Below are positions 1-8,362 of a stretch of DNA of 36,036 bases, piece after piece. The notes beneath the pieces were generated by a model. That model was not told where the DNA came from. It was given only the letters and a program-made list of their open reading frames with translations, and made no database searches. A program made the translations under genes and the position numbers. Origin of the DNA: Syntrophaceae bacterium UBA7544 (GTDB taxonomy: Bacteria; Desulfobacterota; Syntrophia; Syntrophales; Smithellaceae); NCBI GenBank assembly GCA_002479215.1, contig DLME01000241.1, positions 1 to 36,036 on the forward strand, given 5' to 3'. Position 1 is the first letter of the stretch; every line of letters starts with the position of its first letter.

Positions 1-369
1 AAGGAAAACCTCAATGAACATCAAAAGAAACAGCGTGCCGCTGAGTTGCTGCAGAAAGTTGGTTTGGCGGATCGCATTGATCACCAGCCCTCTCAACTTT
101 CCGGTGGCGAACAGCAGCGTGTTGCTATCGCCCGATCGCTGGTCAATCAGCCGCGAGTGCTACTGGCTGACGAACCGACCGGCAACCTCGATTCACGCAC
201 CAGCGAGGAAATTCTCGAGATGTTCCAGCAGTTCAACAGCGTCGATGGCATCACAGTCATCCTCGTTACCCACGATCCCGGCGTGGCAAAACACGCCCAG
301 CGAGTCATTCATATCAAGGATGGCCTAATAAACGGCACGGGTCAACCCGAACCCAAAGGTGCTGTATGA
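1..369 (+). CDS. ABC transporter ATP-binding protein, MacB/LolD type (5' end outside window)
   Basis: C-terminal part of the ATPase that powers a MacB-type ABC efflux or lipoprotein-export system in the inner membrane. The reading frame is open from base 1, so the start and the Walker A motif lie upstream of the window. Visible are the ABC signature LSGGEQQRVAIARSL, the Walker B and following segment LLADEPTGNLDS, and the switch histidine in ILVTHDP. The order and spacing match the LolD/MacB/YknY subfamily. The stop codon overlaps the ATG of the following permease (ATGA), which indicates translational coupling. ATPase and permease are separate proteins here, unlike E. coli MacB, where they are fused. 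Subfamily assignment is firm; the substrate cannot be told. Confidence 0.93.
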   Translation, partial: KENLNEHQKKQRAAELLQKVGLADRIDHQPSQLSGGEQQRVAIARSLVNQPRVLLADEPTGNLDSRTSEEILEMFQQFNSVDGITVILVTHDPGVAKHAQRVIHIKDGLINGTGQPEPKGAV

Positions 370-1739
370 GATTATATAGCACCATGAAAACGGCCTTCGG
401 CGCACTTGGACGCAATGTGATGCGCACTTTGCTCACCACGCTGGGTATCGTCATCGGTGTCGGAGCGGTAATCGCTATGATGGAGATTGGCAACGGCACA
501 ACGATAGCCATCCAACGCACCATGGCCAGTATAGGTGCTAACACCCTCGTGATCGTGCCGGGTGCAATTAGCATTAGCGGTGTCAACCAAGGATCCGGCA
601 GCAAGATGACGCTGACGCCGCAGGATGCAGATGCGATCACTAAAGAGTGCCCCTCTGTCAGGAGTGTGGCACCGATTGTGCGCGCACGCACGCAGATAGT
701 GTATGGTAACCGCAACTGGGTGCCGACTTATGTCTATGGCACCACGCCATCGTTTCTGGATGTCCGGGAATGGACCGATCTGGACAAGGGTGACGCGTTC
801 ACCGAGCATGACGTTCGCAACTCCAGTAAAGTGTGCATAATAGGCCAGACAATTGTGAGCGAGTTATTCGGAGGGGAGTCGCCTATCGGCAAAGAAATCC
901 GTATCCGCAATGTTGCTTTTAAAGTCATCGGTGTTTTGCAGAAAAAAGGCGCGAATGTAATGGGTATGGACCAGGATGATATCCTGTTGGCGCCGTGGAC
1001 GACAATCAAATATCGCGTGGTTGCTTCCTCGCTTGCCAATGCCAATCAGAGCAGTACGAATACCGCGAACAGTAGCGAAGTTAATACGCTCAACCTGATT
1101 TATCCCAATATCCAGCAAAATCTCTATTATGTTCCGACGGACTCAGAGCAGGCCGACGCGCCGCAACCGATCCGTTTCGCTAATGTTGACCAGATCCTGA
1201 CCGCCGCGCAGTCAGGCAGCCAGATTCCTTTTGCTATTGAGCAGATCATCATGCTGCTGCGCGAAAGGCACCATCTTCGCGTCACCGATGTGAATGATTT
1301 TAACGTACGTGATATGACCGAGATCGCCAAGGCAATGAGTTCGACAACGGAGTTGATAACCAAACTGCTTTTGTGCGTGGCAATGATCTCGCTCGTGGTC
1401 GGTGGCGTCGGCATCATGAATATCATGCTCGTCTCGGTCACCGAACGAACGCGTGAGATCGGTCTGCGCATGGCGGTAGGCGCCGAGCCTAGTGACATCC
1501 TACGGCAGTTTTTGACCGAAGCGGTCGTGCTGTGCCTACTCGGCGGCACTTTGGGCATCGTGCTTGGCCGCGGCAGCTCGTACATTGTATCCGCGGTGTT
1601 GCATTGGCCGACGGCAGTTTCGGTGGGCGCAATAGTAGCTGCCGTTATTGTTTCGGCTAGTGTGGGTATTATTTTCGGTTTCTACCCGGCATGGAAAGCG
1701 TCGAGGCTTGATCCCATCGAGGCGCTCCGGTATGAGTGA
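366..1739 (+). CDS. MacB/FtsX-family ABC transporter permease
   Basis: Inner-membrane permease of a tripartite efflux system, 457 residues. An N-terminal membrane segment follows RTLLTTLGIVIGVGAV. A large periplasmic MacB_PCD-type domain comes next. The C-terminal FtsX domain has three membrane segments and the conserved cytoplasmic stretch SVTERTREIGLRMAVGA. Family members use ATP hydrolysis by the partner ATPase to drive periplasmic conformational changes that push substrates through an outer-membrane channel (mechanotransmission). The gene starts inside the ATPase stop codon and its own stop overlaps the start of the outer-membrane factor. The three form a tightly coupled operon; the membrane-fusion (MacA-like) gene is presumably upstream of the window. 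Confidence 0.93.
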   Translation: MRLYSTMKTAFGALGRNVMRTLLTTLGIVIGVGAVIAMMEIGNGTTIAIQRTMASIGANTLVIVPGAISISGVNQGSGSKMTLTPQDADAITKECPSVRSVAPIVRARTQIVYGNRNWVPTYVYGTTPSFLDVREWTDLDKGDAFTEHDVRNSSKVCIIGQTIVSELFGGESPIGKEIRIRNVAFKVIGVLQKKGANVMGMDQDDILLAPWTTIKYRVVASSLANANQSSTNTANSSEVNTLNLIYPNIQQNLYYVPTDSEQADAPQPIRFANVDQILTAAQSGSQIPFAIEQIIMLLRERHHLRVTDVNDFNVRDMTEIAKAMSSTTELITKLLLCVAMISLVVGGVGIMNIMLVSVTERTREIGLRMAVGAEPSDILRQFLTEAVVLCLLGGTLGIVLGRGSSYIVSAVLHWPTAVSVGAIVAAVIVSASVGIIFGFYPAWKASRLDPIEALRYE

Positions 1740-3180
1740 GGCAGAACTAATGCATACGCACGATCAACGGTGCTACGTTTCGGTCTCGGTTGCGGCGGTC
1801 AGTTTAGCCGTTTTAATAGTAAACGGGTGCATGGTCGGTCCGGATTATCATCCGCCGATTACGACAGCCCCCCCCGAGTGGGTCGGCGTGGCAAAGGCAC
1901 CGACTACCCAACCATCAGTAGCTACTGCGCAGCCAGCCGACCTCACTAAGTGGTGGCAGCAATTCAACGATCCGATATTGACCGAACTTGTCGAGGAAGC
2001 GGTAAGGACAAACCTCGATCTGCAAATAGCCGAGGCGAATTTGCGCCAGGCCCGCGCCATGCGAGGAATCGCTGTCGGCGGATTGTGGCCGGGAGTTACA
2101 GCCTCAGGCAGTTACCAGAGATTACACGATGCGGCCACCACGCCAGACAACCAACATTGGCAAGATCTTTATCAAGCCGGTTTGGACGCCGTGTGGGAAC
2201 TTGACCTGTTTGGCGGCCTGCGCCGCAATGTGGAATCAGCCAATGCCAATATCCAAGCCGCAATTGAAAATATCCGCGACGTACAGGTCAGCATCATCGC
2301 TGAAGTGGCACTCAATTACATCCAGCTTCGCGGTTACCAGCAGGAGATTGTGATCGCGCAAAACAATCTTGAAGCCCAGAAACACACCGCTGACATTACT
2401 CGTAAACTATTTAATGTGGGCTTCGACAGTGCGCTTGACGTCGCCGAGGCCGATTCTAATGTTGCTACGACCGAGTCTCAAATCCCGGTCTTTGAAACCG
2501 CTGCACAGCAGTCCATCTATGCTTTGAGTGTGTTGTTGGCACGGCTGCCGGCGGAATTATTGAAACAATTATCGCCGACGGGTAATCTGCCCAGCATACC
2601 GGCACAAGTGCCCGTCGGTTTACCGTCAGATTTGTTACGATGTCGGCCCGACATTCGCGCAGCGGAGGCTCAATTGCATGCCGCTGCCGCACAAATCGGT
2701 GTCGCTACAGCTAACCTTTTCCCTAATTTTTCCTTAACCGGGACAATGAGCTGGAGTACCAACCTGCTAAGCACGTGGTGGACTGACGTCAGCCGCTCAT
2801 ACGCCTTTGGTCCAGCGGTAACTTGGCCAATTTTCCAAGGCGGTGCGATTGTGTCGAACATACATTTGCAGGAGGCTCTGCGTGACCAAGCGTTCATCAC
2901 CTACCAGAAAACAGTCCTGGCTGCATTTCAGGATGTCGAAAATGCGTTGATTGCGTTTGCCAAGGAACAACAGCACCGCAAGGCACTTAATGATGCTGTT
3001 ATCGCCAACCGCAAAGCAGTGGACTTGTCATTGCAGCTTTACACTGAGGGCCAGACTGATTTTCTCAACGTGCTCAATGCCCAGCGTTCTCTTTACGCCT
3101 CCGAAGACGCGTTGGTGCAGAGCGAGCGTAGTATCGCCACCGATCTCATCGCCCTCTACAAAGCCTTAGGCGGCGGTTAG
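1732..3180 (+). CDS. NodT/OprM-family outer-membrane efflux lipoprotein (TolC-like)
   Basis: Outer-membrane channel component of the tripartite pump. The start at 1732 (ATGAGTGAG) overlaps the permease stop and gives 482 residues, the usual length of the NodT family; a later ATG at 1750 is also possible. A hydrophobic signal segment ends at Cys33 in IVNGC, an acceptable lipobox, followed by GPDYHPP, which is the classic start of mature NodT/OprM lipoproteins. Two internally repeated OEP domains follow, each with long alpha-helical stretches, and RPDIRAAEAQL is a family signature at the second repeat. The gene closes the operon; about 226 bp of non-coding DNA follow. Base composition of this operon is more GC-rich than most of the window. 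Confidence 0.93.
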   Translation: MSEAELMHTHDQRCYVSVSVAAVSLAVLIVNGCMVGPDYHPPITTAPPEWVGVAKAPTTQPSVATAQPADLTKWWQQFNDPILTELVEEAVRTNLDLQIAEANLRQARAMRGIAVGGLWPGVTASGSYQRLHDAATTPDNQHWQDLYQAGLDAVWELDLFGGLRRNVESANANIQAAIENIRDVQVSIIAEVALNYIQLRGYQQEIVIAQNNLEAQKHTADITRKLFNVGFDSALDVAEADSNVATTESQIPVFETAAQQSIYALSVLLARLPAELLKQLSPTGNLPSIPAQVPVGLPSDLLRCRPDIRAAEAQLHAAAAQIGVATANLFPNFSLTGTMSWSTNLLSTWWTDVSRSYAFGPAVTWPIFQGGAIVSNIHLQEALRDQAFITYQKTVLAAFQDVENALIAFAKEQQHRKALNDAVIANRKAVDLSLQLYTEGQTDFLNVLNAQRSLYASEDALVQSERSIATDLIALYKALGGG

Positions 3181-3406
3181 AGTCAAAAATACTAAGGATA
3201 TCATGATGCATTAGCGGCCACTTTACAGCAGCTTGCCTCGTGTTACTGGCAAACCGCTTGGTGGAAAGAATCTTACATCTGTAAACACAAACAGAATAAA
3301 AATTTGGTAAAGAGAATGTGGGTCATAACAGGAAGGATTCTGTAGTTCCGTTGACAATGACTGCTAGGTCAATTATTGATCAAGATGATTAAAGTCTCTC
3401 TGCTCC

Positions 3407-4075
3407 TTACCTCCCGTCAATCCTATTCCAATATTCGAACTCGTGACTCCAATCGTCCTTGTGCATTTTCACCAAGCTTTGAAAGTACGTCCTGTTCTCT
3501 TTCATGATCCTTCTCTGATTTGGATAGTTTTTCTTGACACTGATATCTTCTGTCAGGTTTTCCCCAAGCTGAAAAGCCCTCTTCTCGGCATTTTCAAAGG
3601 CCTTGGGACCCTGTCTTATTGATACCCCTGTGCTCCCGGTAACAAAAGATCCGAAATTGAGCATGATCTTATTCAAATATTCAGTAACTTGCTTGTACTG
3701 ACCGGTACCTCCCGAGGTAGCTACGTTGACAGTGTACTTGCCGATTAGCAGTTGGCAGTGGATAGCGTCTGCCATGCGGTCGATTATGGTCTTCATCTGG
3801 GCAGTGACTGACCGGCAGTAATTGGGGGAACCCATGACCAGGCCGTCAGTGGTCAGCACCTTCTCGTAAAGGAATTGAAAGTCGTCCTTCTTCACGCACT
3901 TTCCTTTCTTGTGACAGATCCCACAGGCAGTGCAGAATTCTATATTCAACTTGCAGATGTCCACCAGTTCCGTCTTGGCGCCCTTAGACCTAGCCCCATT
4001 TAGGACAGCCTTGACCAATTTCAGGGTCTGGCTGTTAGAACTTCTGGGACTTGCATTTATGCCCAATATCTTCAT
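3407..4075 (-). CDS. iron-sulfur flavoprotein / NADPH-dependent FMN reductase family
   Basis: Flavodoxin-fold protein of 222 residues. The start at 4075 is chosen because AGGAGG lies just upstream and MKILGINASPR is the usual first beta-strand and FMN phosphate loop of the family. A longer in-frame extension to 4129 would swallow the ribosome binding site. Cys48, Cys51, Cys54 and Cys60 (CTACGICHKKGKC) form the compact C-x2-C-x2-C-x5-C motif that binds a [4Fe-4S] cluster in archaeal Isf-type flavoproteins. SPNYCRSVTAQMKTIIDR is the typical second flavin-contact region. Such proteins shuttle electrons between ferredoxin and acceptors in anaerobes. The gene stands alone, with no partner in the same direction close by, so the physiological acceptor is unknown. 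Confidence 0.85.
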   Translation of the reverse strand: MKILGINASPRSSNSQTLKLVKAVLNGARSKGAKTELVDICKLNIEFCTACGICHKKGKCVKKDDFQFLYEKVLTTDGLVMGSPNYCRSVTAQMKTIIDRMADAIHCQLLIGKYTVNVATSGGTGQYKQVTEYLNKIMLNFGSFVTGSTGVSIRQGPKAFENAEKRAFQLGENLTEDISVKKNYPNQRRIMKENRTYFQSLVKMHKDDWSHEFEYWNRIDGR

Positions 4076-4260
4076 CTTTTTTTCCTCCTGGAGTGTTAAT
4101 TTACAGAATTCAACAGAAATCGGGATCATTCGATCCCGGAAATTATTTCCATTTTAATATAGATTGGTCTCAGTGTCCAATTAAGTCCTATCTTGATTAT
4201 CGTTAACACCTCTCAGTCAACAACAATGGTGAATAAAATATTTTGAGGATTTGCGTAATG

Positions 4261-4318
4261 ATTTAACGAAAAGGTCAGTGGTGCGGCTTTTTGTGTCCGC
4301 TGGAGCTTCTTGTTAGCC
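4261..4318 (+). other. attC-like site (integron cassette recombination site), tentative
   Basis: A 58-bp segment opens with ATTTAAC, a perfect match to the R'' consensus RYYYAAC, and closes with GTTAGCC, one mismatch from the R' consensus GTTRRRY. The outer arms pair imperfectly (TAAC with GTTA, then about six of the next nine positions). The right half, GTCCGCTGGAGC followed by GTTAGCC, looks like many environmental cassette attC sites as I remember them. The length is at the lower end of known attC sites. It ends 3 bp from the stop of the EcsC-family gene. No integrase gene is in the window, so this may be a relic or chance. Confidence 0.3.
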
Positions 4319-4321
4319 AAT

Positions 4322-5101
4322 TCAAACTGTCTCGTATTTTGCTTTCACGATTTTTTTACCATACTTTCTTTCAAGACGCCGTACTATAAAATGACCACGT
4401 GCCATATCCTGAAAATGATCAATAAATAATGTATTTATAAGAGCCCCTCCCGCTGCTCCTATTGCGGGAATTGCTTGTGCTGCCGTTTTCTCCGATACTT
4501 GAATACTAAAGCGGTCTGCAATTTGAATTATCAGTCGAACAAGAGCAGGGGCGCCTTCTTCAGTCAGACCTTTTTCTGCTATATATTCAGCAGTTTTTTT
4601 TACAGATCCTGCTAAAGCTGCACGAACTGCAAAATATCCAGATTCATAAGCATTATCACTCTTGCTGGGTCCACCTAAAGCAAACACCTCAATACACGCT
4701 ATTTTGGATGCAATCATACTGATAGTTTCACCTTCGCTTCTCGCAATATCAGCTATAGATCGTAACATGATTGTTGTTGATATTGGTAGCTCTACCGCCA
4801 ATGCTGGTAGCCCAAAGAAACCTCCAATGCCGCCTGTCATAGCTACAGCTATTTTATGCCAGATATTAGATGCTTCTTCACCAGGCGCATCTTTCATTGT
4901 GAAAACTGCGGCATGAGCTGCCTTGGATAAAGCTGCCTGGGTCACCTCACCGATTTTCCTATTCCAATTGTCAGGCAAGAGTTCAAATCCTTTTTCAATT
5001 GGAATACCAAATAAGTTGGTGATTTTTGTCGCTATACCCGTGTTCTCCAGTAGCATCTTTGCTTTTTTTAAATCATTCAAATCTGTTTGCTGAAAAGTCA
5101 T
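4322..5101 (-). CDS. EcsC family protein
   Basis: Protein of 259 residues that matches the EcsC family (named after a gene of the Bacillus ecs ABC-transporter operon; biochemical role unresolved). Typical features are the acidic start, a hydrophobic, alanine- and glycine-rich middle (MTGGIGGFFGLPALAVELPI) and the segment MLRSIADIARSEGE, which is very characteristic of the family. A second Ala/Gly-rich hydrophobic stretch lies near residue 215 (AIPAIGAAGGALINTLF). No ribosome binding site is obvious before the ATG at 5101. The gene is flanked at its 3' side by the attC-like segment and points against the neighbouring efflux operon, so it may have arrived as a cassette or other mobile unit. Confidence 0.85.
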   Translation of the reverse strand: MTFQQTDLNDLKKAKMLLENTGIATKITNLFGIPIEKGFELLPDNWNRKIGEVTQAALSKAAHAAVFTMKDAPGEEASNIWHKIAVAMTGGIGGFFGLPALAVELPISTTIMLRSIADIARSEGETISMIASKIACIEVFALGGPSKSDNAYESGYFAVRAALAGSVKKTAEYIAEKGLTEEGAPALVRLIIQIADRFSIQVSEKTAAQAIPAIGAAGGALINTLFIDHFQDMARGHFIVRRLERKYGKKIVKAKYETV

Positions 5102-5233
5102 GATTATCTACATTAGCCGACTTGCGGCTATATGAAAATGCTCTGGATTGTCGGACTCCATTTCTCGCAAAATTTGAGTCAGCGAGCCTGGTAATCTCTC
5201 GTTATCGGCAGAACCGGGAATGGCCGTTTTCTG

Positions 5234-5911
5234 TTATTTTGCGGTATACCCGCGGGCATCAAGACAGGCACCCATCGCTCGTTGATAGTCTGCGCGCTTC
5301 TGGTTCGTCTGAGCCTCGGGTACACTACTTGTCGGCTGAGTCGGGTCATAGCCTATTTGGCTCACAGCCCAGCTGTGGCATTCGTAACGATCTTTAGCCT
5401 GTTGCTTTTCGCTCTGCCCTTTGCGAGGATAGACGAACAATTGTCCTGCTGTTGTTGGTGGTGCCTGCGCAACTTCACCCTTCGGCGGTTCAGCAACCAT
5501 ATAACCGCCAGCGGTTTGAGTATAATATACTTCATTGGCATAATAGTAAGGTACACCGCCTACCCAGAGTGTCGTGTAGTACAACGGCAACAAGGGAACT
5601 ACAAGACCGAATGGAGGTGCAACGACAACAAAACGCGGGCCGTATGGGCGGTACCAGACACCTCCGTAGAAATAATATCGTGAGTGGCCAGAAAGTACCG
5701 CTCGGTAGCCGCTTGGCAGCCTTTCAAAGTACTGACCGCGTACCGGGTAGGCATGGTTATGGCCGTGACGCGAATCCATGACCTCGTGACGACCGGAGCC
5801 GCGCTCTTCCGCACTTACCACCTGCGTAAACCCGAACATTATAATCCCCGACAAAACTGCGAGCATAAGCTCTATCACAAGGTAGCGGCTCGTATTCCGA
5901 ATATATGACAT
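5234..5911 (-). CDS. secreted DUF6515-type envelope protein with C-terminal Cys module
   Basis: Predicted exported protein of 225 residues. The start is placed at 5911 because the in-frame ATG five codons earlier is itself part of the Shine-Dalgarno sequence (ATGGAGGT). A signal peptide runs to about residue 36 (ending TQVVSA). The middle is rich in Tyr, Gly, Pro and Val: YYFYGGVWYRPYGP, then VVAPPFGLVVPLLP and VGGVPYYYANEVYY, the pattern of the DUF6515 family. The C-terminal 80 residues contain YPRKGQ, a DRYECHSWAV segment and RAMGACLDARGY. The same module appears in the next gene, where it is split by a glycine zipper. The function is unknown; an outer-membrane or periplasmic location is likely. 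Confidence 0.8.
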   Translation of the reverse strand: MSYIRNTSRYLVIELMLAVLSGIIMFGFTQVVSAEERGSGRHEVMDSRHGHNHAYPVRGQYFERLPSGYRAVLSGHSRYYFYGGVWYRPYGPRFVVVAPPFGLVVPLLPLYYTTLWVGGVPYYYANEVYYTQTAGGYMVAEPPKGEVAQAPPTTAGQLFVYPRKGQSEKQQAKDRYECHSWAVSQIGYDPTQPTSSVPEAQTNQKRADYQRAMGACLDARGYTAK

Positions 5912-5953
5912 GGTAATTACCTCCATAAAATCAAATATAGATATTAGTCTTCT

Positions 5954-6562
5954 TTACTGCACACTATAGCCGCGGCCTTCGAGGCAAGCTGACATCGCCC
6001 GCCGGAAGTCGCTCGCCTTTCCTTCATAGCGAGCGTCCAGCGCCTGATCGCGATTGACATAAGCTTCTTCCATCTGCTGGGCTTGCTGTTGCCGGGATAC
6101 ATCTGATGCAGCACCTACAACAGCCCCGCTCCCTGCACCAATCAATGCACCGGCACCTGCGTGCCTCGGACCGGCTATTAACGCGCCCAGTACCGCACCG
6201 GCAATGGCCAAAACGGCGGTATCATGACCGGGTGGAGGCATCGGCACCACTTTGACACGTTGTTCGGGTGGAATCGAGGACTGACTCGGATCAAAGCCGG
6301 TCTGTTGTACTGCCCAATTGTAACATTCATAGTGGTCTCGTGACTGCTGCTCTGTCGTCTGGCCCTCTTTCGGGTAAAAATAGACTTGGGTAAGGGGAGC
6401 CTTTGGGGCTGGGCTTGGACTGGGGACTTCACGATAAGTCGCCGGATAACATGCGACCAGAGCAAGGATTAATAAGAAGAGCAAGAGACGAAGGCCTGCT
6501 CTCGCTAACCACCGTTTCGGTATATGTTTTCTAGTTGTCATCTTCCAGATTGACATCATCAT
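5954..6562 (-). CDS. glycine-zipper lipoprotein sharing the Cys module of its neighbour
   Basis: Predicted lipoprotein of 202 residues. Three consecutive ATG codons (6562, 6559, 6556) follow AAGGAGGA, so any of them may start it. A hydrophobic signal ends in LALVAC, with Cys38 the lipidated residue. YPKEGQ and DHYECYNWAVQQTGFDPSQ follow at about residues 63-94. A glycine-zipper stretch lies at about 115-152 (AIAGAVLGALIAG, then GAGALIGAGSGAVVGA), which usually packs into membranes. The C-terminus is RRAMSACLEGRGY. The outer segments match the C-terminal module of the downstream gene, 42 bp away on the same strand. The two probably form an operon and act in the envelope. Confidence 0.8.
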   Translation of the reverse strand: MMMSIWKMTTRKHIPKRWLARAGLRLLLFLLILALVACYPATYREVPSPSPAPKAPLTQVYFYPKEGQTTEQQSRDHYECYNWAVQQTGFDPSQSSIPPEQRVKVVPMPPPGHDTAVLAIAGAVLGALIAGPRHAGAGALIGAGSGAVVGAASDVSRQQQAQQMEEAYVNRDQALDARYEGKASDFRRAMSACLEGRGYSVQ

Positions 6563-6898
6563 TATTTATGTCCTCCTTCGTAGTTAAACACCAGAGAAAT
6601 GATCGTCACAAAAGAATGGTTTTTCCCCATTGTTGATTACTCTTTCTCTTTTCATAAGTTTTAAATATATCTTGTGCGATAATCAAAAGCAATGGTCGTG
6701 CCAATCTTATCAGTTTAAAGTGCAACATATCGAATTAATATTGATATTACAGCTTTACAGAAATTAGTAAGCTTCCTTTGAAAGCATAAATATGGGTAAT
6801 AAGTATCCAATTTTAGTATCCACTTGCAGACAAAATACCCACCCACCAGTGGAAAGTCAATGGGTTTAAACTTGAATTTAAGTTACGAAACGAAAGGC
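6563..6898 (+). other. 336-bp AT-rich gap without recognised features
   Basis: The gap lies between the start of the glycine-zipper lipoprotein and the stop of the molbindin, both on the minus strand, and must hold the promoter of the lipoprotein operon. I see no convincing -35/-10 pair, terminator or RNA. The short plus-strand frame near 6824 has no family resemblance and mostly mirrors the molbindin. Confidence 0.5.
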
Positions 6899-7108
6899 TT
6901 AATCGACAGCTATCATTACAGTGGAAGCTTTTATAACGGCATATGCTGCCCTGCCAGCTTTCAAATCGAGCTTTGTTGCGGATTCTTTGGAAATGATCGA
7001 AACCAACTGTTCTCCGCCCGGAAGTTCTAAAAGTATTTCTGTATTCACAGCACCACTTGTAACTTTGATTATTTTTCCCTTCAGTATGTTACGCGCACTT
7101 ATCTTCAT
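6899..7108 (-). CDS. mop: molbindin (Mop/TOBE-domain molybdate-binding protein)
   Basis: Small protein of 69 residues, exactly one TOBE (Mop) domain. MKISARNILKGKIIKVTSGAVNTEI is followed by glutamate- and glycine-containing strands, and the segment ISKESATKLDLKAGRAAYAVIKASTVMIA matches the family end to end. Molbindins assemble as hexamers and bind molybdate or tungstate oxyanions in the cytoplasm, buffering the metal for cofactor synthesis. A good ribosome binding site (AAGGAGG) precedes the ATG, and a near-consensus promoter lies about 30 bp upstream. The gene is monocistronic. Together with moaA and mobA in the same window it indicates active Mo or W cofactor metabolism. Confidence 0.9.
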   Translation of the reverse strand: MKISARNILKGKIIKVTSGAVNTEILLELPGGEQLVSIISKESATKLDLKAGRAAYAVIKASTVMIAVD

Positions 7109-7141
7109 GGTGCCTCCTTTTAGATAAGAATTTATTTTAAT

Positions 7142-7170
7142 AGTATACGAATAGAGTTCCTGTGTGTCAA
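7142..7170 (-). promoter_or_regulatory. sigma-70-type promoter of the molbindin gene
   Basis: On the minus strand TTGACA (7165-7170) is followed after exactly 17 bp by TATACT (7142-7147). It lies 33 bp before the molbindin ATG and is one of the best promoter matches in the window. Confidence 0.75.
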
Positions 7171-7351
7171 GAAAAGCTGGATTCCAGGATGATCATTTTC
7201 AGTTATAATCACGAGTCCTTCCAAAAAAGTGATATCGCAGAGTACAGAAAGAAACCCCTAAATTTGATCTTTCCTCTATTTGTACAGGCAAGTTCAAATT
7301 TTCACATATAATTACCTTGATAGTGGCAGTATTTGATAAGGTGATTTGTTC

Positions 7352-8362
7352 TTAGAAAATGCCTTCCAATTCAGTTCCGCAGTTGGGGCATTTATTTCCG
7401 GTCAGATTGACGCTTATGATTTTAAAACCATAACGTTCAATCAGAAGTTTCTGGCAATTAAAGCAGTAAGTGCTTTCCCCTTCATCCCCGGGCACATTGC
7501 CGCTGTAAACGTATTTCAAGCCAGACTGTTTTCCAATTTCAGTCGCTCGATGCAGTGAGGCCACAGGAGTTACCGGTAAGCTGTTCATTTTGAACTGCGG
7601 ATGAAAGCGGCTGATATGCCAAGGCGTTTCTTTTCCCAATCCGGCAATAAATTGTGCGATGTCTTTTAATTCTTCATCACTATCGTTCAGAGAGGGAATA
7701 AGTAACGTAGTTATTTCCACCCAGATCCCCTTTTCCTTCATTTTTTTCAGACTCTCCAAAACTGGTTTGAGCCTTGCTCCGCACTGTTTCTTATAAAAAT
7801 CATCACGGAAAGATTTCAAATCTACATTGGCGGCGGACAAAAAAGGAGCGATTGTATCAATTGCTTCAGAGGTCATAAAGCCGTTGGTGACAAACACATT
7901 TTTTAAACCATTTTCATGGGCAATTTTTGCGGTATCATAGGCCAATTCAAAATAAATTGTCGGTTCAGTGTAAGTATAGGCGATTGTTTTCGAGCCGCTT
8001 TTTTTCGCCCGAGCAACAATTTCTTCAGGCGCAACATCTTTGCCGGTTATCATGAGCGTAGAGCGCGGCATCTGCGAAATTTCATGGTTCTGGCAGAATT
8101 CACAACTGAAATTACATCCGACGGTAGCAATGGAGTAGGAAAGAGAGCCCGGATAAACATGGAAAAAAGGTTTTTTTTCGATAGGATCGATGTTTTCGGC
8201 AATCAGCGTTCCGTAAACCAATGAATAAAGAACGCCGTCCTTATTTTCCCTTACGCCACAGATACCCCGCCTGTCCGGTTTAATAGTGCATCCATGTGTG
8301 CATAAATTACAGTGCACGCGCTTATTATTAAGCTTTTCGTAAAGTAGAGCTTCTCGAATCAT
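7352..8362 (-). CDS. amrS: AmmeMemoRadiSam system radical SAM enzyme (AmrS)
   Basis: Radical SAM protein of 336 residues. The core motif is Cys83-x3-Cys87-x2-Cys90 (GCNFSCEFCQN), which binds the [4Fe-4S] cluster that cleaves S-adenosylmethionine. An N-terminal Cys group (Cys18, Cys21, Cys25, Cys35; CNLCTHGCTIKPDRRGICG) and a C-terminal zinc-ribbon-like region (CFNC and CPNCG) are characteristic of AmrS, formerly grouped with pyruvate formate-lyase activating enzymes. The reaction is not established for the family. The start overlaps the stop of the methyltransferase by 4 bp. The usual partner genes AmrA (AMMECR1) and AmrB (Memo) are not in this window, so they are encoded elsewhere or absent. 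Confidence 0.9.
   Translation of the reverse strand: MIREALLYEKLNNKRVHCNLCTHGCTIKPDRRGICGVRENKDGVLYSLVYGTLIAENIDPIEKKPFFHVYPGSLSYSIATVGCNFSCEFCQNHEISQMPRSTLMITGKDVAPEEIVARAKKSGSKTIAYTYTEPTIYFELAYDTAKIAHENGLKNVFVTNGFMTSEAIDTIAPFLSAANVDLKSFRDDFYKKQCGARLKPVLESLKKMKEKGIWVEITTLLIPSLNDSDEELKDIAQFIAGLGKETPWHISRFHPQFKMNSLPVTPVASLHRATEIGKQSGLKYVYSGNVPGDEGESTYCFNCQKLLIERYGFKIISVNLTGNKCPNCGTELEGIF

Noticed and set aside
3351..3379. TTGACA-N17-TATTGA promoter-like pair on the plus strand
   Set aside because: No plus-strand gene follows; it points into the convergent flavoprotein gene.
6824..7030. Short plus-strand frame overlapping the molbindin
   Set aside because: Overlaps a well-supported gene on the other strand, no recognisable family.
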